The position numbers and the translations under genes were made by a program. The notes under the pieces were generated by a model. The model did not search any database, was not told where the DNA came from, and saw only the letters and a list, made by a program, of their open reading frames with translations. Below, one piece after another: positions 35,184 to 44,136 of a stretch of 64,000 nucleotides of DNA (its first letter is position 1; each line of letters opens with the position of its first letter). Source of the stretch: Candidatus Wallbacteria bacterium. Its GTDB lineage: Bacteria > Muiribacteriota > JAQTZZ01. The DNA lies in contig JAQTZZ010000008.1 in the NCBI GenBank assembly GCA_028687545.1, positions 62,001-126,000 of the forward strand, written 5' to 3'.

Positions 35184-35462
35184 TCAGATTTCTTCGCCAC
35201 CGCCGTTTTTAAGGACTTCCTCGTACTTCTCCAGAACCATTTTCTGCAGTTCATCCCTGGTTTCAGTCAGGATGGGGTGGGCCATATCCTGAAACTTGCC
35301 GTTGCTCATCTTGCGTGAAGGCATGGCCAGAAACAGGCCTTTCTTGCCTTCGATGATTTTCAGATTATGCACTACAAATACATCATCGATAGTGATCGAA
35401 ACGACAGCCTTCAGTTTTCCTTCCCTCTTCACGGGCCTGATTCTAACTTCAGTAATGTTCAT
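35184..35462 (-). CDS. spoVG: SpoVG family RNA/DNA-binding regulator
   Basis: A 92-residue protein with the canonical SpoVG start MNITEVRIRPVKREGKLKAVVSITIDDVFVVHNLKIIEGKKGLFLAMPSRKM, including the conserved VHNLK and FLAMPSRK. SpoVG is an RNA-binding regulator that affects sporulation, cell division or virulence in different bacteria. No sporulation gene is visible here, so a wider regulatory role is likely. The tRNA-Gln lies one base past its stop. Confidence 0.96.
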   Translation of the reverse strand: MNITEVRIRPVKREGKLKAVVSITIDDVFVVHNLKIIEGKKGLFLAMPSRKMSNGKFQDMAHPILTETRDELQKMVLEKYEEVLKNGGGEEI

Positions 35463-35480
35463 TTAACTAAACTCCCACCT

Positions 35481-36023
35481 TTAAAAATTTATATCAACTG
35501 AAGTGATTAATTCAAATCCATTTTCTTTGTTATACTTGTTAACGAATAAATTGTTACCCTGCATTCTTCCACTCTGCTGAATCAGATCTGCTGCAACAAG
35601 TTTTCCCTCAGCGATGCGAGCAGAAGAAACCGGCTGATTGCTTTCCCCTGCTATACCAACAGACCAATTACAGGCATTCCCGAAAAAAATTACCGAAAAA
35701 TTGTATTGCCGCTTTAGAAGTTCAGTGTCGACAACCGTGATCCTGCTGTTTTCAGGAGCTCTGAAACCGCTGCCTGCGATTTTCCCCCTCTCGATCAGCA
35801 GGAATCGATCGTTGTTTTCAAAATAATTCCCGCGGAAACCTATTTTTTTAAGATGATTCTGGAACGAGTTCCGTTCAAGAAATTCAGGGGAATTCCGCTC
35901 AGGGACAGACAGTTCAGGCTGCACAGACAGGTCAAGATTAAGTGTGTAATCCAGAAAAACAGGTCTGGCAGTTGCTGAAGCAAGTCCTGCAATCACGATA
36001 AAAAACACTATAAAATTACACAT
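35481..36023 (-). CDS. Exported protein, unknown function
   Basis: A 180-residue protein with a likely signal peptide (MCNFIVFFIVIAGLASATA) and a mature part of mixed beta-rich sequence (FSVIFFGNACNWSVGIAGESNQP). A single Cys falls in that segment. The ending FELITSVDINF resembles the aromatic-terminated last strand of an outer-membrane beta-structure, but the protein is too short to call a barrel. It ends 18 bases before the spoVG start codon and may share its transcript. No family recognised. Confidence 0.6.
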   Translation of the reverse strand: MCNFIVFFIVIAGLASATARPVFLDYTLNLDLSVQPELSVPERNSPEFLERNSFQNHLKKIGFRGNYFENNDRFLLIERGKIAGSGFRAPENSRITVVDTELLKRQYNFSVIFFGNACNWSVGIAGESNQPVSSARIAEGKLVAADLIQQSGRMQGNNLFVNKYNKENGFELITSVDINF

Positions 36024-36114
36024 TATTCATAATTATGTTATAAGTTTCGGAAAGTATATCGACCTGAAGGAAAAAAACAAGATAATCGAGTACCGCGTAC
36101 CATTTAATGGCAAT

Positions 36115-37242
36115 CTACTTTTTGAAAAAATTCTTCAGCTTTTCGGCGAATCCCTGCTGCTGCGGAGAATTTCTCACGCTGCTCAAAGAATCCAGCTCTT
36201 TCAGAAGCTCCTTCTGCCTTGCGCTGAGATTTGTGGGGACTTCCACATTCACTTTGATGTAGAGGTCACCCTGACTGTAACTGTTAATTGAAGGCATGCC
36301 CTTGCCTTTCAGTTTAAAAAGTTTTCCGCTTTGTGTTCCGGTCGGGACCGTCATTTTAACCTGCCCATCCATAGTCGGAACCTGGATGTTGTCGCCGACG
36401 GCCGCAGTATAAAAAGAAATCGGAACCTCTGCGATGATGTCATCACTTTCTCTATGGAAAATCTGATGTTCCTTCTGGTGCATGACAAGATAAAGATCCC
36501 CGGACAACCCTCCTCCAACGGCTGCTTCTCCTTCATTGGCGAGTTTCAGCCTCATTCCGTCCTCTGCACCCTTGGGGATTTTGACTTTGATCTGTGAGGT
36601 CTTCTTCTCGCGTCCCTCACCTCTGCAGGCTGAGCATGGCTTATCCACGATGCTTCCTCTGCCGTGGCAGGCCGGGCAGGTCGTGCTGATGCTGAAGATC
36701 CCCTGGGCGTGAAGGACCTTGCCTTTTCCTTTGCACTGGGGGCATACCTTAGGGGCAGTTCCCGGTTCGGCTCCACTTCCGTGACAACGCTCACAGGCTG
36801 CAAACTTCGGCACCGAAATCACGATTTCCCTGCCGTAGTAAGCGTCCTCCAGCGAGAATTCCAGGTCATAGCGCAGATCGCGTCCTTTCTGGGCTCCGCG
36901 TCTTCCCTGTCTGCCTGCACCGAAGATGTCTCCAAAAATGTCGCCGATCCCCATCTCGCCGAAAATGTCTTCAAAGTTGAATCCTTGACCGTTGAAACCG
37001 CTCCCCCCGAAACCACCAGGGTTGACACCGGCGTGTCCGAAGCGGTCGTATTGCTCGCGCTTTTTTGGATCTGAAAGCACCTCGTAAGCTTCATTCACTT
37101 CCTTGAAGCGCTCTTCGGCTTCCTTATTGTTGGGATTGACATCAGGGTGATATTTCCGGGCCAGATTGCGATATGCCTTCTTGATCTCGTCGTCACCGGC
37201 GTTCTTCTGCACACCCAGCACTTCGTAAAAATCGCGATTCAT
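36115..37242 (-). CDS. dnaJ: Chaperone protein DnaJ (type I)
   Basis: A 375-residue full-length DnaJ. The J-domain includes [35 protein letters not shown] with the HPD motif. A Gly/Phe-rich linker ([16 protein letters not shown]) follows, then a zinc domain with four CxxCxGxG repeats starting CERCHGSG and ending CSACRGEG. The C-terminal substrate-binding domains complete it. It stimulates DnaK's ATPase and delivers unfolded proteins. It is the last gene of the grpE-dnaK-dnaJ operon, separated from dnaK by a 116-base gap holding a hairpin. Confidence 0.97.
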   Translation of the reverse strand: MNRDFYEVLGVQKNAGDDEIKKAYRNLARKYHPDVNPNNKEAEERFKEVNEAYEVLSDPKKREQYDRFGHAGVNPGGFGGSGFNGQGFNFEDIFGEMGIGDIFGDIFGAGRQGRRGAQKGRDLRYDLEFSLEDAYYGREIVISVPKFAACERCHGSGAEPGTAPKVCPQCKGKGKVLHAQGIFSISTTCPACHGRGSIVDKPCSACRGEGREKKTSQIKVKIPKGAEDGMRLKLANEGEAAVGGGLSGDLYLVMHQKEHQIFHRESDDIIAEVPISFYTAAVGDNIQVPTMDGQVKMTVPTGTQSGKLFKLKGKGMPSINSYSQGDLYIKVNVEVPTNLSARQKELLKELDSLSSVRNSPQQQGFAEKLKNFFKK

Positions 37243-37307
37243 AGTATTCTCCAGATCAACTGCAATTCTAGCGGGATCATTGTATGCTTCGAAGTTCGAA
37301 GGGTCAA

Positions 37308-37333
37308 GGGTGAAAGAAGAAACTCTTTCACCC
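37308..37333 (-). promoter_or_regulatory. Hairpin in the dnaK-dnaJ intergenic region
   Basis: GGGTGAAAG (37308-37316) pairs perfectly with CTTTCACCC (37325-37333) around an eight-base loop. No T-run follows on the minus strand, so it is more likely an RNA-stability or processing element than a terminator. It could lower dnaJ output relative to dnaK. Confidence 0.5.
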
Positions 37334-37358
37334 TATTACCCAACGACTTATTTACTGT

Positions 37359-39221
37359 TTACTGTTTTTTATCATCCACAGACTCAAATTCAGCATCCAC
37401 CACTTTTTCGTCTTTTCCCTGACCATCTTCCTGGGCAGGCTGCTCAGGCTGAGGCCCGCCGGTCTGGGCTCCCGGCCCTCCTGCATTCACTTTGGAATAG
37501 ATAATTTCTGCCAGTTTATGGCTGGCCTGAGCCAGTTTCTCCATTTTCTTCTTGAGCAGATCCTTATCTGTGGAGTTGAGGGATTTCTTCAGGTCTTCAA
37601 TCGCTGCTTCGATCTTGGTTTTTTCCTCTGCAGGAAGCTTGTCGCCATATTCCCTGAGCGATTTTTCAGTGGTATAAATCAAGGTGTCAGCCTGATTCTT
37701 TGTTTCTATCGTTTCTCTGCGCTTTTTGTCGGCATCGGAATTGGCTTCAGCATCCTTCAGCATTCTCTGGATCTCGTCCTCAGCCAGGCCGTCGGAGACT
37801 TCAATCTTGATTTTCTGCTCTTTGCCTGTTCCCAGATCCTTGGCAGAAACATGGATGATGCCGTTAGCGTCAATGTCGAAAGTCACTTCGATCTGTGGCA
37901 TGCCTCGCGGTGCGCTCGGAATGCCGATCAGGTCGAACTTGGCGAGTGTCTTGTTGTCTGAAGCCATCTCGCGCTCGCCCTGCAGCACATGCACGGTGAC
38001 AGCGGACTGGTTGTCATCCGCAGTGGAGAAGATCTGGCTCTTCCTGCAGGGAACAGTTGTATTGCGCTGGATAATCTTGGTGAACACTCCGCCCAGGGTC
38101 TCGATGCCGAGGGAAAGAGGGGTCACGTCCAGGAGCAGAATATCCTTGACTTCACCGGCGAGCACTGCTCCCTGAATCGCAGCTCCCACAGCCACACATT
38201 CATCGGGGTTGATGTTCTTGTTGGGTTCTTTGCCGAAAAATTCCTTCACAAGCGCAACCACTGCCGGCATCCTGGTCTGGCCTCCCACAAGAATCACTTC
38301 GTGCAGGTCGGATGGATTGAGGCCGGCATCGGATAAAGCGCGCTTCATAGGTGCCTTGGTCCTCTCCAGCAGGTCTTCGGTCAGGCTTTCGAGTTTGGCG
38401 CGGGTCAGCTTCATTTCCAGATGCTTGGGGCCGTTGGCGTCTGCGGTGATATAAGGCAGATTGATCGTGGCTTCCATTACTGTGGACAGCTCTATCTTTG
38501 TTTTCTCCGCCTCGTCCTTCAGCCTCTGCAAGGCTTTGGCATCGCTTGTCAGGTCAATGCCCTGATCTTTTTTGAATTCAGTCACCATCCAGTCGATGAT
38601 CTTCTGGTCAAAATCGTCGCCGCCGAGATGCGTGTCTCCTGAAGTTGATTTCACTTCGAACACACCGTCCCCGACTTCCAGGATGGAAACATCGAACGTT
38701 CCGCCGCCCAGATCGTACACCAGAATCTTATGATCCTTCTTTTTGTCCAGTCCGTATGCCAGGGACGAAGCAGTGGGTTCATTGATGATTCTGAGGACTT
38801 CCAGGCCGGCGATCCTGCCTGCGTCGCGGGTGGCTTTGCGCTGAGCGTCGTTGAAGTAGGCGGGCACAGTGATCACGGCTTTGGTGACCTTTTCGCCCAG
38901 GAAGGATTCTGCGTCAGCCTTCAGTTTCTGCAGGATCATAGCCGAGATTTCCTGCGGCGTGTATTGCTTGTCGTCGATTTTTACAAAAAAGTCGGTATCA
39001 CCCATGTGACGCTTGATGGAGCGGACTGTACGCTCAGGATTGAGCACAGCCTGCTTCTTGGCGACCACACCGCACAGCCGCTCGCCTGTTTTGGAAAACG
39101 CCAAAATCGAAGGGGTCGTTCTGCCGCCTTCGACATTAGGGATGACGTGGGTTTCGCCGCCCTCCATGTAAGCCACGCAGGAGTTAGTAGTTCCGAGATC
39201 GATTCCAATGATTTTGCTCAT
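37359..39221 (-). CDS. dnaK: Chaperone protein DnaK (Hsp70)
   Basis: A 620-residue Hsp70. Key features are the N-terminal [18 protein letters not shown], the ATPase loops [34 protein letters not shown] and [12 protein letters not shown], and the interdomain linker [19 protein letters not shown]. The substrate domain follows (LDVTPL onwards, [10 protein letters not shown]). A Gly/Pro/Gln-rich tail ends in [10 protein letters not shown], matching the EEVKD-type end of bacterial DnaK. It works with DnaJ and GrpE, both in the same operon. It starts 13 bases after grpE. Confidence 0.98.
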   Translation of the reverse strand: MSKIIGIDLGTTNSCVAYMEGGETHVIPNVEGGRTTPSILAFSKTGERLCGVVAKKQAVLNPERTVRSIKRHMGDTDFFVKIDDKQYTPQEISAMILQKLKADAESFLGEKVTKAVITVPAYFNDAQRKATRDAGRIAGLEVLRIINEPTASSLAYGLDKKKDHKILVYDLGGGTFDVSILEVGDGVFEVKSTSGDTHLGGDDFDQKIIDWMVTEFKKDQGIDLTSDAKALQRLKDEAEKTKIELSTVMEATINLPYITADANGPKHLEMKLTRAKLESLTEDLLERTKAPMKRALSDAGLNPSDLHEVILVGGQTRMPAVVALVKEFFGKEPNKNINPDECVAVGAAIQGAVLAGEVKDILLLDVTPLSLGIETLGGVFTKIIQRNTTVPCRKSQIFSTADDNQSAVTVHVLQGEREMASDNKTLAKFDLIGIPSAPRGMPQIEVTFDIDANGIIHVSAKDLGTGKEQKIKIEVSDGLAEDEIQRMLKDAEANSDADKKRRETIETKNQADTLIYTTEKSLREYGDKLPAEEKTKIEAAIEDLKKSLNSTDKDLLKKKMEKLAQASHKLAEIIYSKVNAGGPGAQTGGPQPEQPAQEDGQGKDEKVVDAEFESVDDKKQ

Positions 39222-39234
39222 GTCAGCCTCCTAT

Positions 39235-40203
39235 TTAATGATTTTCTGATTGGGTCTGCTCTATCTTTGGTTTGCCCGCAGCCACCCTTACCAGGGCTGA
39301 ACGGAGCACACTCTCCCGATAGAAATAACCTTTTTTAAAGATTTCAGTGATCGTGCCTTCATCCCTGCCTGACTCCAGATCCTGAGCCAGTGCTTCGTGA
39401 AAAACAGGGTCAAAAGGCTTGTCAATCACTTCCATCTCTTTCACCTGATTGTCTGAGAATATTTTTTTAAGCCTGTCCCAGACCAGACTTACTCCTTTGA
39501 AATGCATGCTTTTTTCGCAGTCCAGCTCCTTGCGCGACTGATTCAGCGCTTCTTCGAGGTTGTCAGCCACTTCCAGGAGATCGCAAAGCAGTTTTTTATT
39601 GGCTGTCTGCGCGATCTCATCCTTCTCCTTTGTCAGCCTCTCCCGCATCCTGGTGTAATCCTTCTTGAGGCTTCTGGACATTTCCAGGTATTCTTCTGAG
39701 AGTTTCCTGTACTTATCAAGCTCTGCCTTAAGGGCCTCGCGTTCCTTTTTATCGAATGAAGCCGTCCTGTATTGCTCCAGCATCAGGGAAAACATGCCTT
39801 CTGCCGACTGCCTGACAATCTTCTCGATCTCGGCGCAGGAATTGTATGTCTCTTCAAAGCATTTTTCCAGGTCAGGCAAGGCTTTGCATTCAGAAAGACG
39901 GGTCTTGAAATCTTCCACAAAGCCGTTCAAATCATTGCCTTTTTTCAGGTTGTCCAGGATGCTGGCAAGATATTTCCCGGCCTGTTCGCGGGAGAGGTCC
40001 GCAGGAAGCACTCCTGACTCCAGGATTTTCTTTTTCAGGTCATCCATTCCGTTCTGGTCCTGAAGAAAGGCATCAAAATTCCGCTTCAGTTCCTCGAGCC
40101 TGGGCTTGTTTTTTTCGATCAGTTCAGTCACTGCCCCGTTAAACTTTTCCATATCTGCAGGCGCTTCTGTTGTGTCTTCTTTTTTCAAAAGATTGTCGCT
40201 CAT
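39235..40203 (-). CDS. grpE: Nucleotide exchange factor GrpE with long N-terminal extension
   Basis: A 322-residue protein; typical GrpE has 170-210. The family core lies in the last 170 residues: a long coiled coil (YLEMSRSLKKDYTRMRERLTKEKDEIAQTANKKLLCDLLEVADNLEEAL), then FDPVFHEALAQDLESGRDEGTITEIFKKGYFYRESVLRSALVRVA, which forms the four-helix base and beta-wing. GrpE releases ADP from DnaK. The extra 150 N-terminal residues are helical and charged with no recognised domain. It overlaps no gene and has a strong AGGAGG site before the ATG. It is the first gene of the chaperone operon; no CIRCE or HrcA box is evident upstream. Confidence 0.92.
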   Translation of the reverse strand: MSDNLLKKEDTTEAPADMEKFNGAVTELIEKNKPRLEELKRNFDAFLQDQNGMDDLKKKILESGVLPADLSREQAGKYLASILDNLKKGNDLNGFVEDFKTRLSECKALPDLEKCFEETYNSCAEIEKIVRQSAEGMFSLMLEQYRTASFDKKEREALKAELDKYRKLSEEYLEMSRSLKKDYTRMRERLTKEKDEIAQTANKKLLCDLLEVADNLEEALNQSRKELDCEKSMHFKGVSLVWDRLKKIFSDNQVKEMEVIDKPFDPVFHEALAQDLESGRDEGTITEIFKKGYFYRESVLRSALVRVAAGKPKIEQTQSENH

Positions 40204-40359
40204 GCCAAAACCTCCTGACTGTCCGCATTAATTTTAGCAATCCCTGTGCCTGGAGGCTGGAAGACTTGAGCTTTCTGGAGAAATGATTTTCCGGAGGCTG
40301 CTGACTGGGGATTATTTCCCCAGAAAGGATGGAAAACAATCAGAATTTTTCTACAAATA

Positions 40360-40390
40360 AAAAAGCTGGAGGTCAATCCTCCAGCTTTTT
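40360..40390. terminator. Bidirectional intrinsic terminator
   Basis: AAAAAGCTGGAGG (40360-40372) and CCTCCAGCTTTTT (40378-40390) form a 13-bp stem around a five-base loop. A residues precede and T residues follow on both strands. On the minus strand it ends the exported-protein gene that stops at 40414, insulating grpE from it. Confidence 0.9.
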
Positions 40391-40413
40391 GAGATCGCAC
40401 TTTGATTATTTGA

Positions 40414-40911
40414 TCAGAGGTTGCCTTCGTACTGGATTTCTTTTGTTTCCCCTGCCTGGTTGACCATATCCAGGGCAAAAGCCACTTCATTGTTGATGTT
40501 GATAAAAAAACCAGTGGTGACTTTGAAATCCTTATACTGCTTCTTGTAGAGAATGTCCTTGATCTTGTCCTGGGCTGCCAGGATGTCGGAGATGATCTGC
40601 TGGTCCTGGGTGCTGAAGGCATAGGGCCAGGAGCTGCCGTCGGTTTTGGAGAAGAAAATGCAGGCGCTCCCGTCATTCAGAGTCCAGAGGAAACCGGTAC
40701 CGAGATCAGTCTGGATCGCGTTCAGGGATTCCTTCTGTCCGTCTGTGGCCGAAGGAAGCTGGGCTTTGAGGTAATCGGATACATTTGATCTCAGTTCTGC
40801 GGCGACTGTTCCGGCCTTTTCACCCCACGGCCAGGGAAAGTTGAAACGCGGATCAGCCATAAGCGGAAGCGAAACATACAGGATTGCCAGCGCTATGATC
40901 AGTCTCTTCAA
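40414..40911 (-). CDS. Small exported protein, unknown function
   Basis: A 165-residue exported protein. The start is TTG at 40911, two bases after GGAGGAG; the longer frame up to 41010 lacks a ribosome-binding site. From that TTG the sequence begins KRLIIALAILYVSLPLMA, a clear signal peptide. The mature part (ADPRFNFPWPWGEKAGTVAAELRSNVSDYL, then FFSKTDGSSWPYAFSTQDQQIISDILAAQD) has no recognised motif. It is a single gene with its own terminator. Confidence 0.75.
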   Translation of the reverse strand: MKRLIIALAILYVSLPLMADPRFNFPWPWGEKAGTVAAELRSNVSDYLKAQLPSATDGQKESLNAIQTDLGTGFLWTLNDGSACIFFSKTDGSSWPYAFSTQDQQIISDILAAQDKIKDILYKKQYKDFKVTTGFFININNEVAFALDMVNQAGETKEIQYEGNL

Positions 40912-41028
40912 GGCTCCTCCCCGATGTATTATTGAATGAATAATACCCGGGGATCGCGGAGAGTCAAGAGCTTTGAAGGATTTTTTTTGTATCTTTCCGT
41001 ATCTTATCATCCTGGAAAACGCCTCATC

Positions 41029-41139
41029 CTAGTGGAGTGTTAACAGAGTTTTGTCAGACAGCCAGTTGGCTTGATCCGGTCACTAACATGATTTATCAAG
41101 CGCTGGCCAAGCATTAAAACTATGTTTACAGTCCACTAG
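41029..41139. repeat. Short palindromic element E (TA-flanked hairpin)
   Basis: A 111-bp palindrome beginning CTAGTGGAGTGTTAACAGAG and ending in the near-complement of that sequence (17 of 20 positions). Inside, GCCAG...GCTTGAT pairs with ATCAAGC...CTGGC. The ends share CTAGTGG with element B. It lies just upstream of the argF promoter, at the start of an otherwise gene-free stretch of 288 bases (40912-41199). Confidence 0.65.
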
Positions 41140-41143
41140 TTCC

Positions 41144-41172
41144 TTGACAATCCCGTGGGCACAATGATAGAT
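41144..41172 (+). promoter_or_regulatory. Possible argF promoter
   Basis: TTGACA at 41144-41149 is followed 17 bases later by ATAGAT, with TG just before it. The -10 is weak, but the spacing and the extended TG fit. A ribosome-binding site (GGAGGA) precedes the argF ATG. It begins five bases past element E. Confidence 0.45.
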
Positions 41173-41199
41173 TAACCCAAATCATTAACAGGAGGACTC

Positions 41200-42144
41200 A
41201 TGCCCTTCAATCTCAAAGGACGCAGCCTTCTCTCTCTCATGGAGTACACACCAGCGGAAATCGAATACCTGCTAGACCTTTCCGCTACTTTAAAGCAAAA
41301 TAAGCGGATGGGAATTCTGGGTAATGCCTTGAACAGAAAAAACATTGCCCTGATTTTCGAAAAAGCTTCCACACGCACCCGTTGCGCATTTGTAGCAGCT
41401 GTCGTGGATGAAGGCGGACATGCCGAATATCTTTCCAAGAATGACATCCAGCTCGGCAAGAAAGAATCAGTTGAAGATACCGCAAGAGTGCTCGGCCGTT
41501 ATTTCGACGGCATCCAGTTCCGCGGCTTCTCCCAGGAAGTGGTGGAAAAGCTTGCTAAATACGCGGGCGTGCCGGTCTGGAACGGACTGACTGACATGTT
41601 CCACCCCACCCAGGTATTGGCCGACCTGCTGACTGTGAAGGAAAAATTCGGTACATTACGCGGGATCAAGTTCGTCTACTGCGGCGACGGCCGCAACAAC
41701 ATGGGCAACACACTGCTGATCGGCTGCGCCAAGATGGGCATGACCTTCGGCATGGCAGCTCCACGCGAACTCTGGCCTGAAGAGAAACTGATCCAGTATG
41801 CGAACAGCGTGGCCATGGAAACCGGTGCAGTGATCGAGTTCGGCGAGGACCCGAAAAAAGTGGCCAAGGGAGCTGACGTACTCTACACGGACGTCTGGGT
41901 CTCGATGGGCGAAGAAGACAAGCCAGGCATCAAGGAGCGCGTGGAAAAGCTGCGGCCCTATCAGGTGAACATGGCTCTGATCAAGGCTACAGGCAAGGAG
42001 CACCCGATCTTTTTGCACTGCCTGCCCGCAGTCCACGAGAACGAAGTCAGCCACGAGCTGTTCGAGAGCAAATATTCCTTTGTCTTCGACCAGGCCGAAA
42101 ACCGCCTGCACACGATCAAGGCTGTAATGGTGGCGACCGTATAG
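41200..42144 (+). CDS. argF: Ornithine carbamoyltransferase
   Basis: A 314-residue OTCase with the carbamoyl-phosphate motif STRTR in [16 protein letters not shown], plus [12 protein letters not shown] and [14 protein letters not shown], which supplies the catalytic Cys of HCLP. The Asp and Ser residues of [11 protein letters not shown] are also present. It converts ornithine and carbamoyl phosphate to citrulline for arginine synthesis, or the reverse in arginine catabolism. No other arg or arc gene is in the window, so the direction cannot be told. It has its own promoter and terminator. Confidence 0.97.
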   Translation: MPFNLKGRSLLSLMEYTPAEIEYLLDLSATLKQNKRMGILGNALNRKNIALIFEKASTRTRCAFVAAVVDEGGHAEYLSKNDIQLGKKESVEDTARVLGRYFDGIQFRGFSQEVVEKLAKYAGVPVWNGLTDMFHPTQVLADLLTVKEKFGTLRGIKFVYCGDGRNNMGNTLLIGCAKMGMTFGMAAPRELWPEEKLIQYANSVAMETGAVIEFGEDPKKVAKGADVLYTDVWVSMGEEDKPGIKERVEKLRPYQVNMALIKATGKEHPIFLHCLPAVHENEVSHELFESKYSFVFDQAENRLHTIKAVMVATV

Positions 42145-42185
42145 AAGCTGTTAAGTCCGAACCTCGTGAGGACTTTACAGCTTCT
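42143..42185 (+). other. Stable hairpin after argF
   Basis: AGAAGCTGTTAAGTCC (42143-42158) pairs with its near-complement at 42170-42185 (15 of 16 bases) around an 11-base loop. It starts at the argF stop. No T-run follows, so alone it is not an intrinsic terminator. It might protect the 3' end. Confidence 0.55.
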
Positions 42186-42222
42186 TACCCCCGAAGCGTC
42201 CTAAAGGATGAGAACTTCAAGC

Positions 42223-42249
42223 AAAACCCGTCGTATGGCGGGTTTTTTA
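42223..42249 (+). terminator. Intrinsic terminator of argF
   Basis: AACCCG and CGGGTT form the stem around an eight-base loop, preceded by A residues and followed by six T residues. It lies about 80 bases past the argF stop and behind the hairpin. Confidence 0.85.
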
Positions 42250-42286
42250 TTGTAAGATAACGTAGCGCGCTGATCTGCAAACATAC

Positions 42287-42320
42287 TTGACAAATAGCCG
42301 TCTATTTGGTAAATATACTT
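42287..42320 (+). promoter_or_regulatory. Promoter with embedded palindromic operator of the DUF4143 ATPase gene
   Basis: TTGACA (42287-42292) is followed by TAAATA at 42310-42315. Two interleaved palindromes lie between and over them: AAATAGCCGTCTATTT, and GTCTATTT-GGT-AAATATAC with one mismatch. The ATG at 42323 lies only eight bases past the -10, so the mRNA may be leaderless; no ribosome-binding site is visible. The operator-like symmetry suggests a repressor or autoregulation. Confidence 0.6.
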
Positions 42321-42322
42321 GC

Positions 42323-43465
42323 ATGATTAAAAGACCTTACTGGCTTTCCCTCATCCATGCGGCCTGGAGCAAGAGACCGCTTGTCTGGCTTTCAGGAGTG
42401 CGCCGCGTCGGCAAAACAACTCTGACAAAAATGCTGGCCGGAGCCGTCTGCCTGAACTGCGACCTGCCATCCGACGAACGGCGACTGGAAGACCCTGAGC
42501 ATTTTCTGAGTTCATTGCCCCAGGATGGAATTCTGATACTTGATGAAATCCATCGTTTGAAAGATCCTTCCAGGGTCATGAAGATTGCAGCCGATGTTTT
42601 TCCCAGACTGCACGTTCTGGCAACAGGCTCATCCACTCTTGCGGCAACAGGAAAGTTCCGCGACAGCCTGACCGGACGAAAAACAGTTGTCAATCTGACT
42701 CCCGTGCTCTGGACGGAGTGCGCTGACGGCTTCTCCACCATGGATCTGGACCGCCGCCTGTTGAACGGGGGCCTTCCGGAGCAGCTGCTGGCGGAAAAAC
42801 CCGATCATGCTTTTTTCAGCGAATGGCTGGACGGTTTTTATGCCCGGGATATTCAGGAACTTTTCGGAATCAGGGAAAGAACCGGATTTCTGAATCTTCT
42901 GCGTCTCATGCTGCGGCAGAGCGGCGGCACAGTTGATTATTCAGCCCTTTCCCGGGAATGCGACCTCAGCAGGCCGACAGTGAAAGCTCATCTGGAAGCC
43001 ATGTCCGTAGCCTGCGCGCTGTTCGCGCTTCCTCCCTTTCATGGTGGAGGGCGTCGCGAGCAGCTCAAAAGGCCAAAAGTGTATGCCTTTGATACCGGGT
43101 TCGTTTCCTTTGTCCGCGGATCTTCAGAAATCCGCGACACAGACCGCGGTCTGCTCTGGGAGCACCTGGTTCTTGATGCATTGCGTACTTCGGCTGGTGA
43201 GCATGGACTCGGATACTGGCGCGACAAATCAGGCCGGGAAGTGGACTTTGTGCTCAGCCGCGGCCGAAAGGTCGAAGCCTTTGAGTGCAAGATCAACCCT
43301 GATCGTCTTGAGACTGAGTCCCTGAGAGTTTTCCGGGGTTTCTACCCGGATGGAGACAATTTCGTCGTATCTCCCGGGACAGTCAAGCCATATGTCCGCA
43401 CTCTAGATGGGATGACCGTCCATTTTGTCGGCTGCCGCGAACTGCTGGAAAAATCCTGGAATTGA
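42323..43465 (+). CDS. DUF4143-type ATPase (AAA_14 / DUF4143)
   Basis: A 380-residue protein. The N-terminal P-loop domain has WLSGVRRVGKTTLTKML (Walker A) and ILILDEIHRLKDPSRVMKIAADVFPRLHVLATGSST (Walker B and sensor). The C-terminal half has a winged-helix segment (LSRECDLSRPTVKAHLEAM) and a PD-(D/E)XK-like DUF4143 domain, with GYWRDKSGREVDFVLSRGRKVEAFECKINP carrying Asp and Glu-x-Lys residues. These proteins are common accessory genes of unsettled function, possibly selfish or toxin-related. The start is ATG 42323; a longer frame from 42287 would run through the promoter. Confidence 0.88.
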   Translation: MIKRPYWLSLIHAAWSKRPLVWLSGVRRVGKTTLTKMLAGAVCLNCDLPSDERRLEDPEHFLSSLPQDGILILDEIHRLKDPSRVMKIAADVFPRLHVLATGSSTLAATGKFRDSLTGRKTVVNLTPVLWTECADGFSTMDLDRRLLNGGLPEQLLAEKPDHAFFSEWLDGFYARDIQELFGIRERTGFLNLLRLMLRQSGGTVDYSALSRECDLSRPTVKAHLEAMSVACALFALPPFHGGGRREQLKRPKVYAFDTGFVSFVRGSSEIRDTDRGLLWEHLVLDALRTSAGEHGLGYWRDKSGREVDFVLSRGRKVEAFECKINPDRLETESLRVFRGFYPDGDNFVVSPGTVKPYVRTLDGMTVHFVGCRELLEKSWN

Positions 43466-43761
43466 AGTGCACTATGGTAATGCTCTCCGATTTTTCCACG
43501 ATTTTCGGCAAAAAAGCCCTGTAGCTCAATTGTAGGACATCTGAAGGACACTGCAGGTCGATTTTTAGCAGCTAACTCATGATTTACCCGGGCGGTTGTA
43601 ATCCAATAATCAGTTGAGTGGAGAAAAAATACTGGCTCGAAACCGTCAAAATTCATCAGAAAACCTCAAATTGACAGAATTATCCTGATTTCAATAAACT
43701 GTTAACAATATCGGCAGGTTTCATAAGATATTATTTAACAACCTTCAACCCAGGAGGCGCA
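43466..43761. other. Gene-free interval
   Basis: A 296-base AT-rich stretch before the small membrane protein. I see no convincing ORF, tRNA or repeat. TTGACA at 43674-43679 followed 16 bases later by AATAAA is a weak promoter candidate for the next gene. Confidence 0.5.
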
Positions 43762-44115
43762 ATGCATGAAAAGATAATTCAAACCATTTATCATCACTAC
43801 TTCTATCTTCCCATTATTTCCGCTTTCTTCGCATATCTTTTCGCTATCTGGCTGAGAATCTGTCCAAACCGAACTGCCTTTTTCATATTGTTAACTCCCA
43901 GCGACGATAAATTCGAGAAATTGCACAAGTACAATTACGCTGTCTTTATCGTATTCTACATCTTGAAGCGTATTTCCCAGTCAATTTTCGAGTGGAATGG
44001 GCTGCTGATGCTGTCTCCTGCATCAATTGAACTAACTGTGAGAGCAATCAGGAATCCCAAGTCCTCTCAGTATAAAATAATGGCAAAACAAATTAGGAAC
44101 CTTGAGAAGAGCTGA
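43762..44115 (+). CDS. Small membrane protein, unknown
   Basis: A 117-residue protein with one or two hydrophobic segments (FYLPIISAFFAYLFAIWLRI near residues 14-33 and a possible one near 60-75), then a basic C-terminal helix (KYKIMAKQIRNLEKS-like). A good ribosome-binding site (AGGAGG) precedes the ATG. I recognise no family. It is 21 bases upstream of the PIN-toxin gene, so it may be part of the same accessory unit. Confidence 0.65.
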   Translation: MHEKIIQTIYHHYFYLPIISAFFAYLFAIWLRICPNRTAFFILLTPSDDKFEKLHKYNYAVFIVFYILKRISQSIFEWNGLLMLSPASIELTVRAIRNPKSSQYKIMAKQIRNLEKS

Positions 44116-44136
44116 AATTTTTTGTAAAATGATAAG

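Noticed and set aside
40204-40360. Search for a CIRCE element upstream of grpE
   Set aside because: No TTAGCACTC-N9-GAGTGCTAA or close variant is present; only a CTGGGG/CCCCAG hairpin is seen, which I do not regard as a known heat-shock site.
42143-42185. Hairpin after argF as an intrinsic terminator
   Set aside because: The stem is strong but is followed by CCCCC, not T residues. The real terminator is at 42223-42249.
43342-43656. 104-codon minus-strand frame over the end of the DUF4143 gene
   Set aside because: It overlaps conserved DUF4143 codons by 124 bases, has no ribosome-binding site and no recognised family.
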